Below, in pieces: positions 48,801 to 58,531 of a stretch of DNA of 64,000 nt (position 1 is the first letter of the stretch; each line of letters begins with the position of its first letter). The notes beneath the pieces are model-generated. The model was given only the letters and a program-made list of their open reading frames with translations, searched no databases and was not told the DNA's origin. The DNA comes from Cylindrotheca closterium (Eukaryota; Bacillariophyta; Bacillariophyceae; Bacillariales; Bacillariaceae). The stretch spans positions 929,647 through 993,646 of the forward strand of contig CAKOGP040001112.1 of assembly GCA_933822405.4 (NCBI GenBank). Direction: 5' to 3'. Made by a program: the position numbers and the translations under genes.

Positions 48801-51800
48801 GGCGTCTTCTTTCTCCCCAGCCCCCGATTGTACAGCTGCAACCCTTTCTTTCACCTTTTTGTGATATTCTTCCATTGCAATCTTGTATTCTTTTCTTTGC
48901 TTCATTTCTTCTATAGAAAATTTTTCTCGGAATTCGTCCGATTCATTTTTCCAAATGTCAGATAGCATTTTCGAAATCTCAACACTGCTGATACCTGGGT
49001 ATTTTTCCTTCATCTCCAATCGGCGCCGATTTGCAAACTGAAAGTATGCTGGATATGGCTTCTGTGGTGGGATAATGTCGCTCGTGTCGACATAACTAGG
49101 CAGTGCTTCGGGTGATTTCCTGTCCACGTGCATAGCAGCGCCACTAGTGTCAACCGCCTTGGCCATCCGCACTAGATGTTCTTCTATCATCTTGGCAGCA
49201 TGTTTGTCAGCAGACGTTCTAGCCTTCTTTCGGTGACTTCTTACAGCAGTAATCTGAATGCTAGCTGGATTGATGCCTTTGACAAACGAGGAAAGCTTGA
49301 CTTTTTCTCGCGAACACAGAGTCATCAACAGATTTGAAGGGGTTGTTTCCCAACGGCGCTTTCTGCATTCTTTCTTTTTATCCCACTCAGCTGGTAGCGT
49401 TTCGTAATTCCGCTCAGACATGTGCTCCGATTCTTGTTTCTTGAGAAGCGAGTTATGATTCCAGCCTTCCAAGAAAGCTCGGGGATGAATGTGGTCAACC
49501 AGTTTCACCAGTAAATTGGCGAGCCTATACAATGACTTTGATTTCTTGACATTCTCGGACCAAACTTCGTGGACTGCTCTGATCTTTCCCGACTCCCAAG
49601 AACTGTCCATAAGGCATGCCTTCCGCAGTGACGCATCAAGCTTCAGCATGTAGCCAGCAACAAGCTCATATGGATTGAAGAGTTTAGTTTGTCTACGAAG
49701 GCATGTTGCAACGTGGCTGTCGAGAGACATATCCCGCTGCATTACTTCTGTAAGCATCCGTGCCGTGCTTGAGTTGCATTCACTTTCAAAGGTTTTTGAT
49801 AGCAATGGAAAATCCTGAATTCCAACGCTGGCCTTGAAGGAGAATGGCACAAGTGCTCGAGTGTATTTGTTAACATATTTGGATGGATTGAATGACTCCG
49901 ACGAAAGGAAATAGTTATGGAAAGAAGGAAAATGCATGCTTCCAGTATTCTCAGCAGTTGGAATTTGCCGAAAAGGCCACTCTTGGGCAATCGGCAACTG
50001 AAAACGACTCATGCAGTCGTTCACCTCAGCTTCCAAGAGCGCTGTATATGGAGCAGTGCCAGGCACATCTGAGTCTTTGCGCTGAAAAACAAAGCCATGG
50101 ACTATCAGAAACCTGAACTGATCAAATACTGCACTATTCGGTTGCATGTTTTGTGTGATTTGAGTCGATGCTGAAGTTGGAACAGCGGTCAATTCATTTG
50201 GAACACCCATGCTAGTGTGCGGCAACGTTTGCTGATTCGGCCCAACAAGGGCATTCGCACTCATTTGTTGTGGAAGTGTTTGCCCAAAAGCGGCAGTGAA
50301 GTGATTTTTTGTGTCGGGTTGCACTGCAATATTTGATAAGGCAACGCTTGGCCCAGCCGGAAGCGACTGATTTGAATTACCGATGAGCGTAGACTGTTGA
50401 ATTGTGTTTACATCCAGCTGCGTAATACTTGGGATCGTTTCTCCATTCGAAGGCAAAGGCTGATCATGACTTTGATTCAAAGCGTCGGCCTGTATTCTAC
50501 TCGATACGTCCCTGACTCGGACCCAGTCAACGGATGCTTTCTGTCCTCCATAGAGAGGACCAAATTTAGAAGGATCGGCAACTTGGCATTCGGGACAAAG
50601 CCACTCTCCCTCTGGTAGTTCTTCTGTCGGTTTCATGCCAATACACTCTTTGTGATAGCTTCTTGAACAACCATCACAACAGAGCAAATCTCCCTCCAGC
50701 CCGCAGACTCCACACTGGTCTTCATTGTTGAGAGATTCGAACTCACTTTTCTTCGGCCAAGCAGCGTACGAGTACGGATAGACGTAAAGGCTTCCATGGC
50801 GCATGGAAAACTCCGCTGCTACCACTGCTACCTCTAACAATTCGTCCATCAGGAATTCAAGAATATCAAGTTTCTGGCTTAGTCGAAGCCGGTGGTATGG
50901 AATTCCGGAACGCATCGCTTTCATAGGCTCGAAGTGGACGAAGTGACGATCACCGCTCGGAAGTTCGTCATCATTGCCAAATTGAAGCAACGAGACGTTC
51001 ATGTCTTCTTGGTCAATAGAATTTTCGCTACGTGATGGAATCTTGGACACAAAGCTTCTCAATGCATCAGCAACATTATCTTCCACATTCAAAGGTCGTT
51101 CTGGGACATATGAAGTCTCTGTAGATTGCGCATGAGGTGGGTGCACTCCAGGATATTTATAGCCAAAACTTGTAGGCAATTGAGTTCCAGCATGAACGGC
51201 GTGTTCCGCTTTATATGTATAGTTGCTTTGCTGTAGAGCTTGGGTTTTGTAGGGCCCGCCAGCTTCGCTTGAACTTGGACCCGATCTTTTGTGTATTGGC
51301 AACGAGCGTCGCCCTCTTGACTGCTGGGTAGAAGGACTCATGGCTTCCTTTTGATCACTTCCACTATCTATGGTCGCCTTCACAGGTTCTCGTGAGCTCG
51401 ACGACTGCTGCCCTGCATCGTGGACCTTCGACTTTGCACTTTCCAAGGCTTTGGATTGTACGCTCATTTTCGAAGCCCCGGATGCCATTGAACCACTTGC
51501 TGTTGAAGGAGAATAACTAGAAGCAGGGAGTGTGTATGTTTTCGAATGCAAAATGGTGGTCTCCTTCACTTTGGCGAATTGCTCGTCTTCGTAGTCCGGG
51601 TATCCAAGTGTGTCCGATTCTGTTGGCCTGATATCAGCGTAACTTTTGGTGTCCACCACTGATCTCCAAAGTCGATCAGCAGTCAAGTGACTATAATCAT
51701 CAAAGAACAATGGCCAGGACAAGCCGTCAAGATATGTTAGATTATCGCCACCGCGGAGCGGCATCCGAAGATTGTCAATCAGACGTCTCTTGTGGTAGTG

Positions 51801-52226
51801 CGTTGCAGCGCCTTTTTGCTTGAAACCGTACCCCAAATTTAAGTTCAGTAAAAGTGAACGCAACAAGCTGACATGAACTTCCCCGAGTAGCTTGTTGGGA
51901 TAAGGAAGGTAGAGCGCACGTAGGAAGACATTCGGTGTAAATGGTGACAGCCGAAGCTGAACGCTTAACGTTCTTAGAAACGAGTAGACAGCAAGTGCCC
52001 GAAACGAGCACTCTGGAGGAAAGCCTCCAGGAAGCCTAGATGGTGAAGCCGCTTTCCCCTTGTTTTGCGAAGCAATTCCCAGTAACTGCTCTAAGGCATT
52101 GTACGGTTCCTTTGATAGCTTCCGTCTTTTCCGAGGGTGCTGTGGCTTAAAGTCTGCGTCTAGGAGCAATGGTGGCCCTCCACCTTGACCATAGATCTCA
52201 TACTGTTGATCGAGGAGAGATCCCAT
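45890..52226 (-). CDS. DDT-PHD-HMG chromatin protein with 32-residue tandem repeats, three exons
   Basis: Exons (complement) 48279-52226, 47286-48222 and 45890-47217 join in phase to 2070 residues; the start is the ATG at 52226. A DDT domain lies at ~72-130 (CSFRALAVYSFLRTLS to LLRSLLLNLNLGY). A PHD finger at ~500-548 has the full C4HC3 pattern (CGVCGLEGDLLCCDGC, YHKECIG, EWLCPEC). An HMG box at ~1051-1125 reads PPQKPYPAYFQFANRRRLEMK. The stretch FSTVGDLPPKVMQRLG resembles a WHIM-like module. DDT plus PHD is the layout of ISWI-partner subunits and related chromatin proteins; HMG adds DNA binding. Residues ~1759-2017 are eight copies of a 32-residue Gln/Asn-rich repeat. Nuclear; probably a remodelling-complex subunit. 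Domains are secure; complex membership inferred. Confidence 0.9.
46046..46825 (-). repeat. 96-base minisatellite coding for eight 32-residue repeats
   Basis: Eight tandem units of 96 bases encode YQ-K-QNLMGQQQN-x-QAPGQANLAQHIANQRAQS variants. Units in the middle are nearly identical in both DNA and protein; the distal (C-terminal) two are more diverged (ILIGQQQS..., VLMGRQQG...). The Gln/Asn-rich sequence suggests a flexible or prion-like segment. The repeat keeps the opposite strand open too, giving a spurious antisense frame. Confidence 0.9.
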
Positions 52227-52436
52227 CTTCAAGGGAGCGGAGGCAACTGCTGCTATTCACTTTACCAGCAGACTTTGATGCATTGACAGCTTTGGTTGTT
52301 TCATTTGGTGCGGGCAAACGTACCGGTACGGGCAAACTTTCAGCGGGAAATTTTTTCGGCGCGCATGACTAGTTTGACCACTACTTTGGCAAAATCCTAC
52401 TTTGAATTTTATTCATTACTCTTCTTCGCTGCGGTA

Positions 52437-54458
52437 CTAATCGGTGTCCAATGGTGGGGCCTCGTCCATTCCCGGGCCTTTCAACCGAATATTTTCTGAC
52501 ACAGCGTTGCGCAGCTGATCAATCAATTCAAAAATACTTGGCCGGTCATCTGGATTATACTGCCAACACTGTTCTAAAAGCTTCACCAATTGCGATTCTG
52601 GGTACGATCGCCTCTTGTACCGTGGGTCAATGAACGAAGTTTTTCCATCAATGAGCTGCTTGTGAACGACTTCGTCATCCTCATTTTCATAGAACACCCA
52701 AAGCCCAGTCAGCTACAATATTGAGGGAATGGATCAGGGCCCGTTCAATTTTCAGACAAATCATCAATCACCAAATGCTCTTACTCACCAAAGCGTAAAT
52801 GTTGTTTCCTTTGGTTGTGGATTGTACCGGTTCAGACAGATTAGAGTCCCAGCCATGGAAGGGGGAATCAATACACAAGATGCCACTTACCAAAACTCCA
52901 AATGTCAATTTTCTCATTCAGTGGCATATCGGCGAACTCTTCAGGTGACCGATACTAAGCAAGAGTCAAAATATGAGCATATCAACATGAAGAAAGCGAA
53001 AAAGTCCTACAGCCCCGTCGAAAGTTTTCTTACATTTCCGAAACCTGGACCGTTCTGGTACTTGCAGTACTCGCCGCTGGTCGAGTTGAAGTTCATTACT
53101 TCCGCACGGTTGAAATCTCCAAGCTTCAAAAAGCCGTCTTTCGTTCGTAGCCACTGACAAAGCTGAACATCGTCATGAACACTTCACGAAAGGCACAAAT
53201 ATATTAGTTGATGACCAAAGTTGTGGTTATGCTCGCTCTTGGACGCATCACAAACTTACATAATACCATCTGCAAAGCCGTGCAAATCGGCCAGAGACTC
53301 TGCCATTTCCAGTGCCATTTCCAATTTCTCGGTTGCGGTATATTGATTCTGGGGTCTAACATCTAACTCGTCACGCAAGTCTCCCGCTTTGGCGTAGCCA
53401 TCTCCTGGTACTATAACCTCTTCGATCTCGTAAGGAATTGCCTCTACTTGAACGGCGCTACCACAATGACCATACATGTCAACTATTCTCGGTGACATTG
53501 ACATTCTTTCCATGATCAAAGCGTCACGCATGATCTCGTGGAGCAAATCGACCCCATAGTCGTGTCGCCATCGAGAGACTTTCAAGATGGTCTTCTCACC
53601 TCGATCTTGGCTATCCACAACCCAAACATCACGAAAGTAGCCATGACTGATGTAGAACGAATCAAGATCTTGAAAATCTTTCAGTCTTGTTCTACCTGAT
53701 GGAAAGTCGGCCAAGATATCAATCTCGTGCATGCTGTTGCAATTTGGTTTGTAGAGATGTGTCCAGTTTGGTCTTCTGCATTCATTCTCCTGATCTTCCA
53801 AATCCGCACTGAATTCGTAGTATTTCCGCAGCGATTTCTTGCTCAGAATTTTTTCATTCCAATTCTTCTTTGCAGCTTTTTCATCTGATGACAGGATTTT
53901 TCGTGCATCGCCAAATTTGCCTTCAAAATCGAACAGTCGATTTGGTTGCGTTGGGTCAATTGGCGTGCTAGGCATCGCAAATTGCCGAAAAAACAACCAC
54001 CCACCAACGTCTATCTTTGAGGCTCCTATATCTAGATTTGGAATTCGGATATTCATGCGACCGAGGTCGGAATCTGTTGCTGGACGTATACTTGAACCAC
54101 CATGTCGTCGTCGTCTTGCAAAGAAAAGTAGACAGAAATATACCAAAATTGTTCCAACAATGATGTATAAGACATCCCAGATTTCAACTTCTTTCGATAT
54201 GGCCTGATGCGATGACTGATTTTTCCGGTGGGAACAACGACGGCGTAGATAGCGGACACTCATAAAGATACACAAGCAAGGATTCAGAAAGAACTGGCCC
54301 ATGGCGCATGCACCATCGTATGTTTTGTCCTTCTCTTCATCAGAATCGTCAAAGTAGTCCCCATTTGGAACAGGACTACACTGGATACCGCTGGGTGTAT
54401 CGTTTGCTCTCGCTCTTCTTCGTCGCCTTCCGTTGCTGGCAGCACCTTCGATGTCCAT
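52437..54458 (-). CDS. Transmembrane pseudokinase-like receptor protein, five exons
   Basis: Exons (complement) 53260-54458, 53034-53181, 52891-52954, 52789-52808 and 52437-52712 join in phase to 568 residues; the fourth is only 20 bases. A transmembrane helix lies near 95-117 (VLYIIVGTILVYFCLLFF) followed by RRRR. A kinase-like domain fills the C-terminal half: KTILKVSRW, a Met-rich helix C, then GIIVHDDVQLCQWL where HRD-x-K-x-x-N reads HDD-x-Q-x-x-Q, and LGDFNRAE where DFG reads DFN. YRSPEEFADMPLNEKIDIWSFGNNIYALLTG keeps the C-lobe pattern and C-terminal LLEQCWQYNPDDRPS is classic. The catalytic Asp survives but Lys and Asn are lost, so phosphotransfer is doubtful. Similar kinase-like proteins with VH-x-D-x-Q and DFN motifs occur in stramenopiles. 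Confidence 0.82.
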
Positions 54459-54956
54459 GGTGACACAATTTCAAAATGGATGCATCATCACAAATGATGG
54501 TACTCAGTCGTTTGAATCAATAATCACTAGAAAGGAACGGGTGGGCCACTCTGTAGTATCGTGTTTTGAGACTTTTTTAGTTTTCCAGCAGATAATTGTT
54601 TTGTTGTGAGCGCAACTCAAACATTGTTAGGCAGGAACGAAGTACAGACAGCATCTGTCGTGCGACATAAACACGATTACTACAGAGTGGGGGTGGGCGG
54701 GGGACGGGAAGCGAAGGGTCCAATCGGGGTTCGTCAACAGGGGGTGCAGAAAAGTCCAGCATATCGTACTCTGCTAATCGCACCGTACAGTACAGTATCT
54801 GGCTGGTAGCCTTCTTGTGATCGAAAAATTTCATGCCTTTCTTTTACTCTTTTACACAGTAAAAAGTTACTAGTCCTATACATATGAGAAGGTGAATTTT
54901 TAAAATTTCAATTGTCAAAATATTTTGGTACATGCAGCAGTCTGTGTCTTCAAAAT
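54459..54956. other. Intergenic with 5' promoter of the pseudokinase gene
   Basis: About 500 bases between two minus-strand genes. CGTACAGTACAGTATC at 54784-54799 is one of several GTACAGTAC-type motifs in this window. Coding frames are not supported. Confidence 0.5.
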
Positions 54957-55985
54957 TCAAAACCATTCCTCTGTTGCTTTTCTCAAATCTTTTCGCGCGG
55001 CTCTCAGTTTCTTTTTTGCTGAAGCAAAGTGTGCTTCTAAATCAGGCTTCGATATATCTTCCGATGAATCATCGTTTACCGTCAACGCCGCTTCTTCTTC
55101 CTTTTTCTCTTCGTTTGCTTGGATACCCTTTGCCTCATCAATCAATGCAACCAATTCGGCGAGTTTCATTTGTGCCAAGACCACTCTCCTTCTCACTTTC
55201 TTCATCGCTAACTGCTCATCACTCAGTAACTCGTCCCCATCGCTGTCGCTGTCACTGTCGTCTTCAACATCAGAAATGCTGTCATCGTCATTCGACTTCT
55301 TGACCATCCCAGTTGTTGAGTTCTGAGCCAAGACATTTTCAAAATGGACTTCATCTTTGGCCTGAGCCATAATCTCTGCGACTTGATCATCCTCATCTTT
55401 TGGAATAGAATCTTCAATGAATCGTGAAAATGGAGTCTTCTGCTCATACATTGACAATCCTAATCTGTTTAACCCTTTGTTGAGGTCACTCATACGTTCT
55501 TCAGAAGTCTTGAAGCCACTCGGCAATGACTGGTTCAGATTTCTCAATCGTTCTTCAAGAGAGACTTGATTTTCCATTGTAAGTTCTTCTGGCTCAGCTT
55601 CCAATTTCCGCGAGAATAGGGATGAAAATGTGTTTAGTCGTGCAGTAGATTCGTCGTCAGTTAGAGTCAAGAAAGTGGTACTCTCTTCCATCTCATCCCG
55701 TTCTTTTTCAGCCTTCATGGCTTCTATCAGACACTGACGTGACTCTTTCAGATATTCCCATGCTTGTCGTTCGTAGAGTGTAGCAATCTGCTTCTCTTCA
55801 TCTGTTGATCGAGGATGCTCAGTTGCGAGTAGTTCCAGTAGCGTTCGCGCCTCTCTGAACTTGTTCGCCGCACCCCAGAGGTCTGTCTCTCTTATGATTT
55901 TTCCATCTTTGATTAAAGCAAAGACTTGGTCTAGTTTCTCTTTCGAGGGGTCTGGCTCGGTTGGGTTGTCGTTGGAGCTTGTCAT
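54957..55985 (-). CDS. Acidic MIT/TPR-like helical protein
   Basis: 342 residues from ATG 55985 (upstream only a TTG). The N-terminal ~120 residues read as helical repeats resembling a MIT or TPR unit: VFALIKDGKIIRETDLWGAANKFREARTLLELL, then ATLYERQAWEYLKESRQCLIEAMKAEKERDE. The middle has ELTMENQVSLEERLRNLNQSLP. An acidic Asp/Ser run (DVEDDSDSDSDGDE) precedes a basic coiled coil (KKVRRRVVLAQMKLAELV) and a C-terminal charged helix. MIT domains bind ESCRT-III tails, so a trafficking role is possible, but no known family is recognised. Start chosen because MTSSNDN... begins a typical acidic disordered N-terminus. Confidence 0.6.
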   Translation of the reverse strand: MTSSNDNPTEPDPSKEKLDQVFALIKDGKIIRETDLWGAANKFREARTLLELLATEHPRSTDEEKQIATLYERQAWEYLKESRQCLIEAMKAEKERDEMEESTTFLTLTDDESTARLNTFSSLFSRKLEAEPEELTMENQVSLEERLRNLNQSLPSGFKTSEERMSDLNKGLNRLGLSMYEQKTPFSRFIEDSIPKDEDDQVAEIMAQAKDEVHFENVLAQNSTTGMVKKSNDDDSISDVEDDSDSDSDGDELLSDEQLAMKKVRRRVVLAQMKLAELVALIDEAKGIQANEEKKEEEAALTVNDDSSEDISKPDLEAHFASAKKKLRAARKDLRKATEEWF

Positions 55986-56296
55986 GGTTATATTTTGTGG
56001 GAATACTGTATTGATATATTGCGGGATCCCAAAGACATTAGTTAGCCCTTTTTCCAAACAGACATGCCATGTGTTGTTCCAAAGGGCTGGGAGGATAAGA
56101 GTGGTATCACATCTCTCGCTGTCTTATCGTGAAAACTGGCACAGGAACGTTGGCAACTCATGGGGGGGGGGGGGGGGGGGGGGGCGCTATGATAATACAC
56201 ATTTCATAAGGACTACTTGACACCAGGCTCGATTTGCCACCAGCTGTGATTTGTCATCAAGATGTCAATACCACAAAGCACACAAGACTTTTGTGC
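55986..56296. other. Intergenic containing a long G homopolymer
   Basis: About 310 bases; no gene. The remarkable element is the uninterrupted run of 23 G at 56162-56184. Confidence 0.6.
56162..56184. repeat. Poly-G tract, 23 bases
   Basis: Twenty-three consecutive G, seen directly. Such a run can form a G-quadruplex and is prone to length changes in replication and sequencing. Confidence 0.95.
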
Positions 56297-57115
56297 TTAC
56301 TCTCGAAACGAACATTTCTCTATTTTGCTCATTCTTGGGAACAACTCAGACACAGTGCCATTCTTGATGGAAGCTATCTGACCAATCCCAGGCTTGTATC
56401 CACTGTATATCTTTTCACCGAGATATATGCTATAATCATCCACAAAGCCAACCGGCAACGTACCATCCTTGTCAAGACGGCGGTTATCTCCAATATTTAA
56501 AAAAATTTGTGGCGACGGACCCTTTATCATCGTCAGAGTCCCCTTTTCATTCTGCAAATTTATCTTGCCTGCCTTAAAAGATCGATGCACTTTCCTTTTG
56601 TTCTCAATCTTTGCCTTCCAATTTATCATTTCTTTGTCTGGATGGAACCCAAACTGTGCGACAAAGCCCTTGATTACTCGAAAAATATGAGTCTCATCGT
56701 AGTATCCTTCCGAAACTAGATAGAGGAACAACTCGGAATCTGGAGCGCGCCTGTCTACTGTTATCCTCAAGACTCCATTAGCAGCTTCGTCACTCTTCCA
56801 ATTAGCCGTCGATACAATACATTCCACAATCGCTGAATCCTTGTCTATTTCCGTAGCATTTGGAGTACCTGCACCTGAAGAACCAGAAATGACTTCAGCA
56901 GCAGGAGAAATTTGCTTTCGTACTGAGGAACGACTTTTGAAGATTGTCAGGTAGATCACCCCCAGCGTCAAAGCAAAGGCCAGAAAAGCACCTGTCGCTG
57001 GTCTTTTTTCTCTCTTATCCCGTTTTCCATTCGGTGAGGGATAAGAGGGTCCATCTGGATCACTCCGCTTCACTTCTGGCCTCGATCGTCTTATCATAAA
57101 ATCTTTGCATCGCAT
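56297..57115 (-). CDS. Type II membrane cyclophilin-like protein A
   Basis: Single exon, 272 residues. A basic N-terminus (Arg/Lys-rich, residues 1-40) precedes one transmembrane helix (GAFLAFALTLGVIYLTIF). The luminal domain begins GVLRITVDRRAPDSELFLYLVSEGYYDETHIFRVIKGFVAQFGFHPD, which follows cyclophilin strand and helix order (G-x-I-x-I-x-L, YYDG-x-x-F-H-R-V-I, F-x-x-Q-x-G). The His of FHRVI is Ile here (IFRVI), but the Arg remains. Later TLTMIKGPSPQIFLNIGDN resembles the second half of the fold. A peptidyl-prolyl isomerase or related chaperone function in ER/Golgi is possible; residues after the first half diverge. It lies beside a close paralogue with the same orientation. Confidence 0.7.
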   Translation of the reverse strand: MRCKDFMIRRSRPEVKRSDPDGPSYPSPNGKRDKREKRPATGAFLAFALTLGVIYLTIFKSRSSVRKQISPAAEVISGSSGAGTPNATEIDKDSAIVECIVSTANWKSDEAANGVLRITVDRRAPDSELFLYLVSEGYYDETHIFRVIKGFVAQFGFHPDKEMINWKAKIENKRKVHRSFKAGKINLQNEKGTLTMIKGPSPQIFLNIGDNRRLDKDGTLPVGFVDDYSIYLGEKIYSGYKPGIGQIASIKNGTVSELFPRMSKIEKCSFRE

Positions 57116-57528
57116 TTTTTGTGTCCTTGTCCAAATCTTCGACGAATCGGATGAGTCAGTCCATTAATGAAATCAACTACGACTAGGTAGGTATGGTATG
57201 TGTGATAGCTACAGTAGCTATAGTCGGCTAGGTACGTACCACTGTAAGCTGATCCTATTGGTCGCCCATTGAGTGCACTGCTTTACCAACTAGCTGCCCC
57301 GGTCTAACAACAATTAAAGCGGCAGGGTTCCAAGTGTATTACATCCATTTCGTGCTTTGTCTGACTGCTTCTGATCTTGCTATTGTGGTGAGCAACTTTT
57401 CCAAGTTGAGAACAGCTTCGATCGGACACTGCACTCGAGATCTCCTTTGTCATCCTTTACATCTATCATGTCCTTGGGTATTTGGAATCGGCTCCCGTGA
57501 ATAGTTCTTTCGTTTCCCCGAAGAACTA
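57116..57528. other. Intergenic between tandem cyclophilin-like genes
   Basis: About 410 bases. Contains GTAGGTATGGTATG, CTACAGTAGCTATAG and GTACGTACC elements near 57186-57240 and a tRNA-like string (57280-57305) that I rejected. No gene supported. Confidence 0.5.
57152..57158. promoter_or_regulatory. TGAGTCA site upstream of cyclophilin-like gene A
   Basis: TGAGTCA lies 37 bases upstream of the start at 57115, within ATGAGTCA-type context as at 16637 and 25423/25475. Role inferred. Confidence 0.3.
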
Positions 57529-58341
57529 CTAGACCAAGGAACACTTCTCAACTTTACTCATTTTTGGAAATAGCTCTGGTATAGTTCCATTACTCATAGC
57601 AGGGATTTGGCCTGAGCCTGGTGTGTATCCAGTGTAAATCTTGTCCGCGAGAAGGAGGCTGTCCAAATCTACAACGCCAAGGGGCAGTGTTCCTTCCTCA
57701 TCCAGCCACGGGGCACTTCCAAGGTTCAAAAATACTTGCGGCGCTCCACCACGGATCATTGTTACAGTTCCCTTAACATTTTTCAGATCAGTTTTCTCGT
57801 TCTCGGAATCAAAGTCGCCTCTTTTTTCTTCTATTCTTGACCACCACTGCTTCATGTCGCTTGGCGTATGGAATCCCCACTGGGCATGGAATCCTTTGAT
57901 CACTCTAAAGATGTAGTTGTCATCATAGTACCCTTCCGAAACCAGATAGAGAAATAGTTCTGATGACGGGGCGTTTTTATGAACTGCAATTCTCAAAATG
58001 CCACTTGCAGCTTCATCACTATTCCAGTTTTTTGTCGATATCTCGCATTCAACAATTTTTGAGTCTTCTGGTGCCTTAGGGGTGGCTTCGGTCTCCTCTT
58101 CAGGAGCTGAAGAAATTAGCGGGATGTTTTGTGCTTCCTTAGCATGTTCGAACATTGTCATCTTGACTGCAGCCGCAGTCAAAGTAAATGCCAGGCACGT
58201 AACCAGACAAACGGCCGCCCTGAGACGAAGACTGTTCCCGCTTCGACGCCGTTTGCGCCGTTTGATTTTTTCCTCATCACGGACAGGAGATCTCTCTACA
58301 TCATTCTGAGCGACTTTGGCTTTTGGCCTTCTTCGTTGCAT
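57529..58341 (-). CDS. Type II membrane cyclophilin-like protein B (tandem paralogue)
   Basis: Single exon, 270 residues. It shares with its neighbour the same architecture: basic N-terminus, one transmembrane helix (AAVCLVTCLAFTLTAAAVKM), a short acidic linker and a cyclophilin-like domain. Shared stretches include ELFLYLVSEGYYD, IFRVIKGF, TVTMIRGGAPQVFLNLG and NGT-x-PELFPKMSKVEKCS near the C-terminus. Again the His of the FHRVI motif is Ile. Both end with Cys-Ser near the terminus. The pair arose by tandem duplication; differences are spread over the N-terminal tails, suggesting age. Its start is the ATG at 58341. Confidence 0.72.
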   Translation of the reverse strand: MQRRRPKAKVAQNDVERSPVRDEEKIKRRKRRRSGNSLRLRAAVCLVTCLAFTLTAAAVKMTMFEHAKEAQNIPLISSAPEEETEATPKAPEDSKIVECEISTKNWNSDEAASGILRIAVHKNAPSSELFLYLVSEGYYDDNYIFRVIKGFHAQWGFHTPSDMKQWWSRIEEKRGDFDSENEKTDLKNVKGTVTMIRGGAPQVFLNLGSAPWLDEEGTLPLGVVDLDSLLLADKIYTGYTPGSGQIPAMSNGTIPELFPKMSKVEKCSLV

Positions 58342-58531
58342 TGCTAAACTAGACGTCTAATAGGCCGGCTGAAGGATAGAATATGTATTTTGAATTTGCT
58401 TGGCTTTTTTCTCTTGATGTGTGTCGTGGGTGTGTCGAATGAGTCGATGGTGTTATTTGACGAATAGTAAGTTTGTCGTTTCATCGTAGCATTTTTTAAA
58501 TAATAGCAATAGCAATGGCAATGAATGTTTA

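Noticed and set aside
57260..57310. tRNA-like string on the minus strand (AGCTAGTTGGTAAAGC, then a GTGCACT stem)
   Set aside because: It resembles a tRNA D arm, but no T-arm GGTTCAA-type sequence, no matching acceptor stem and no CCA-proximal pairing could be found.
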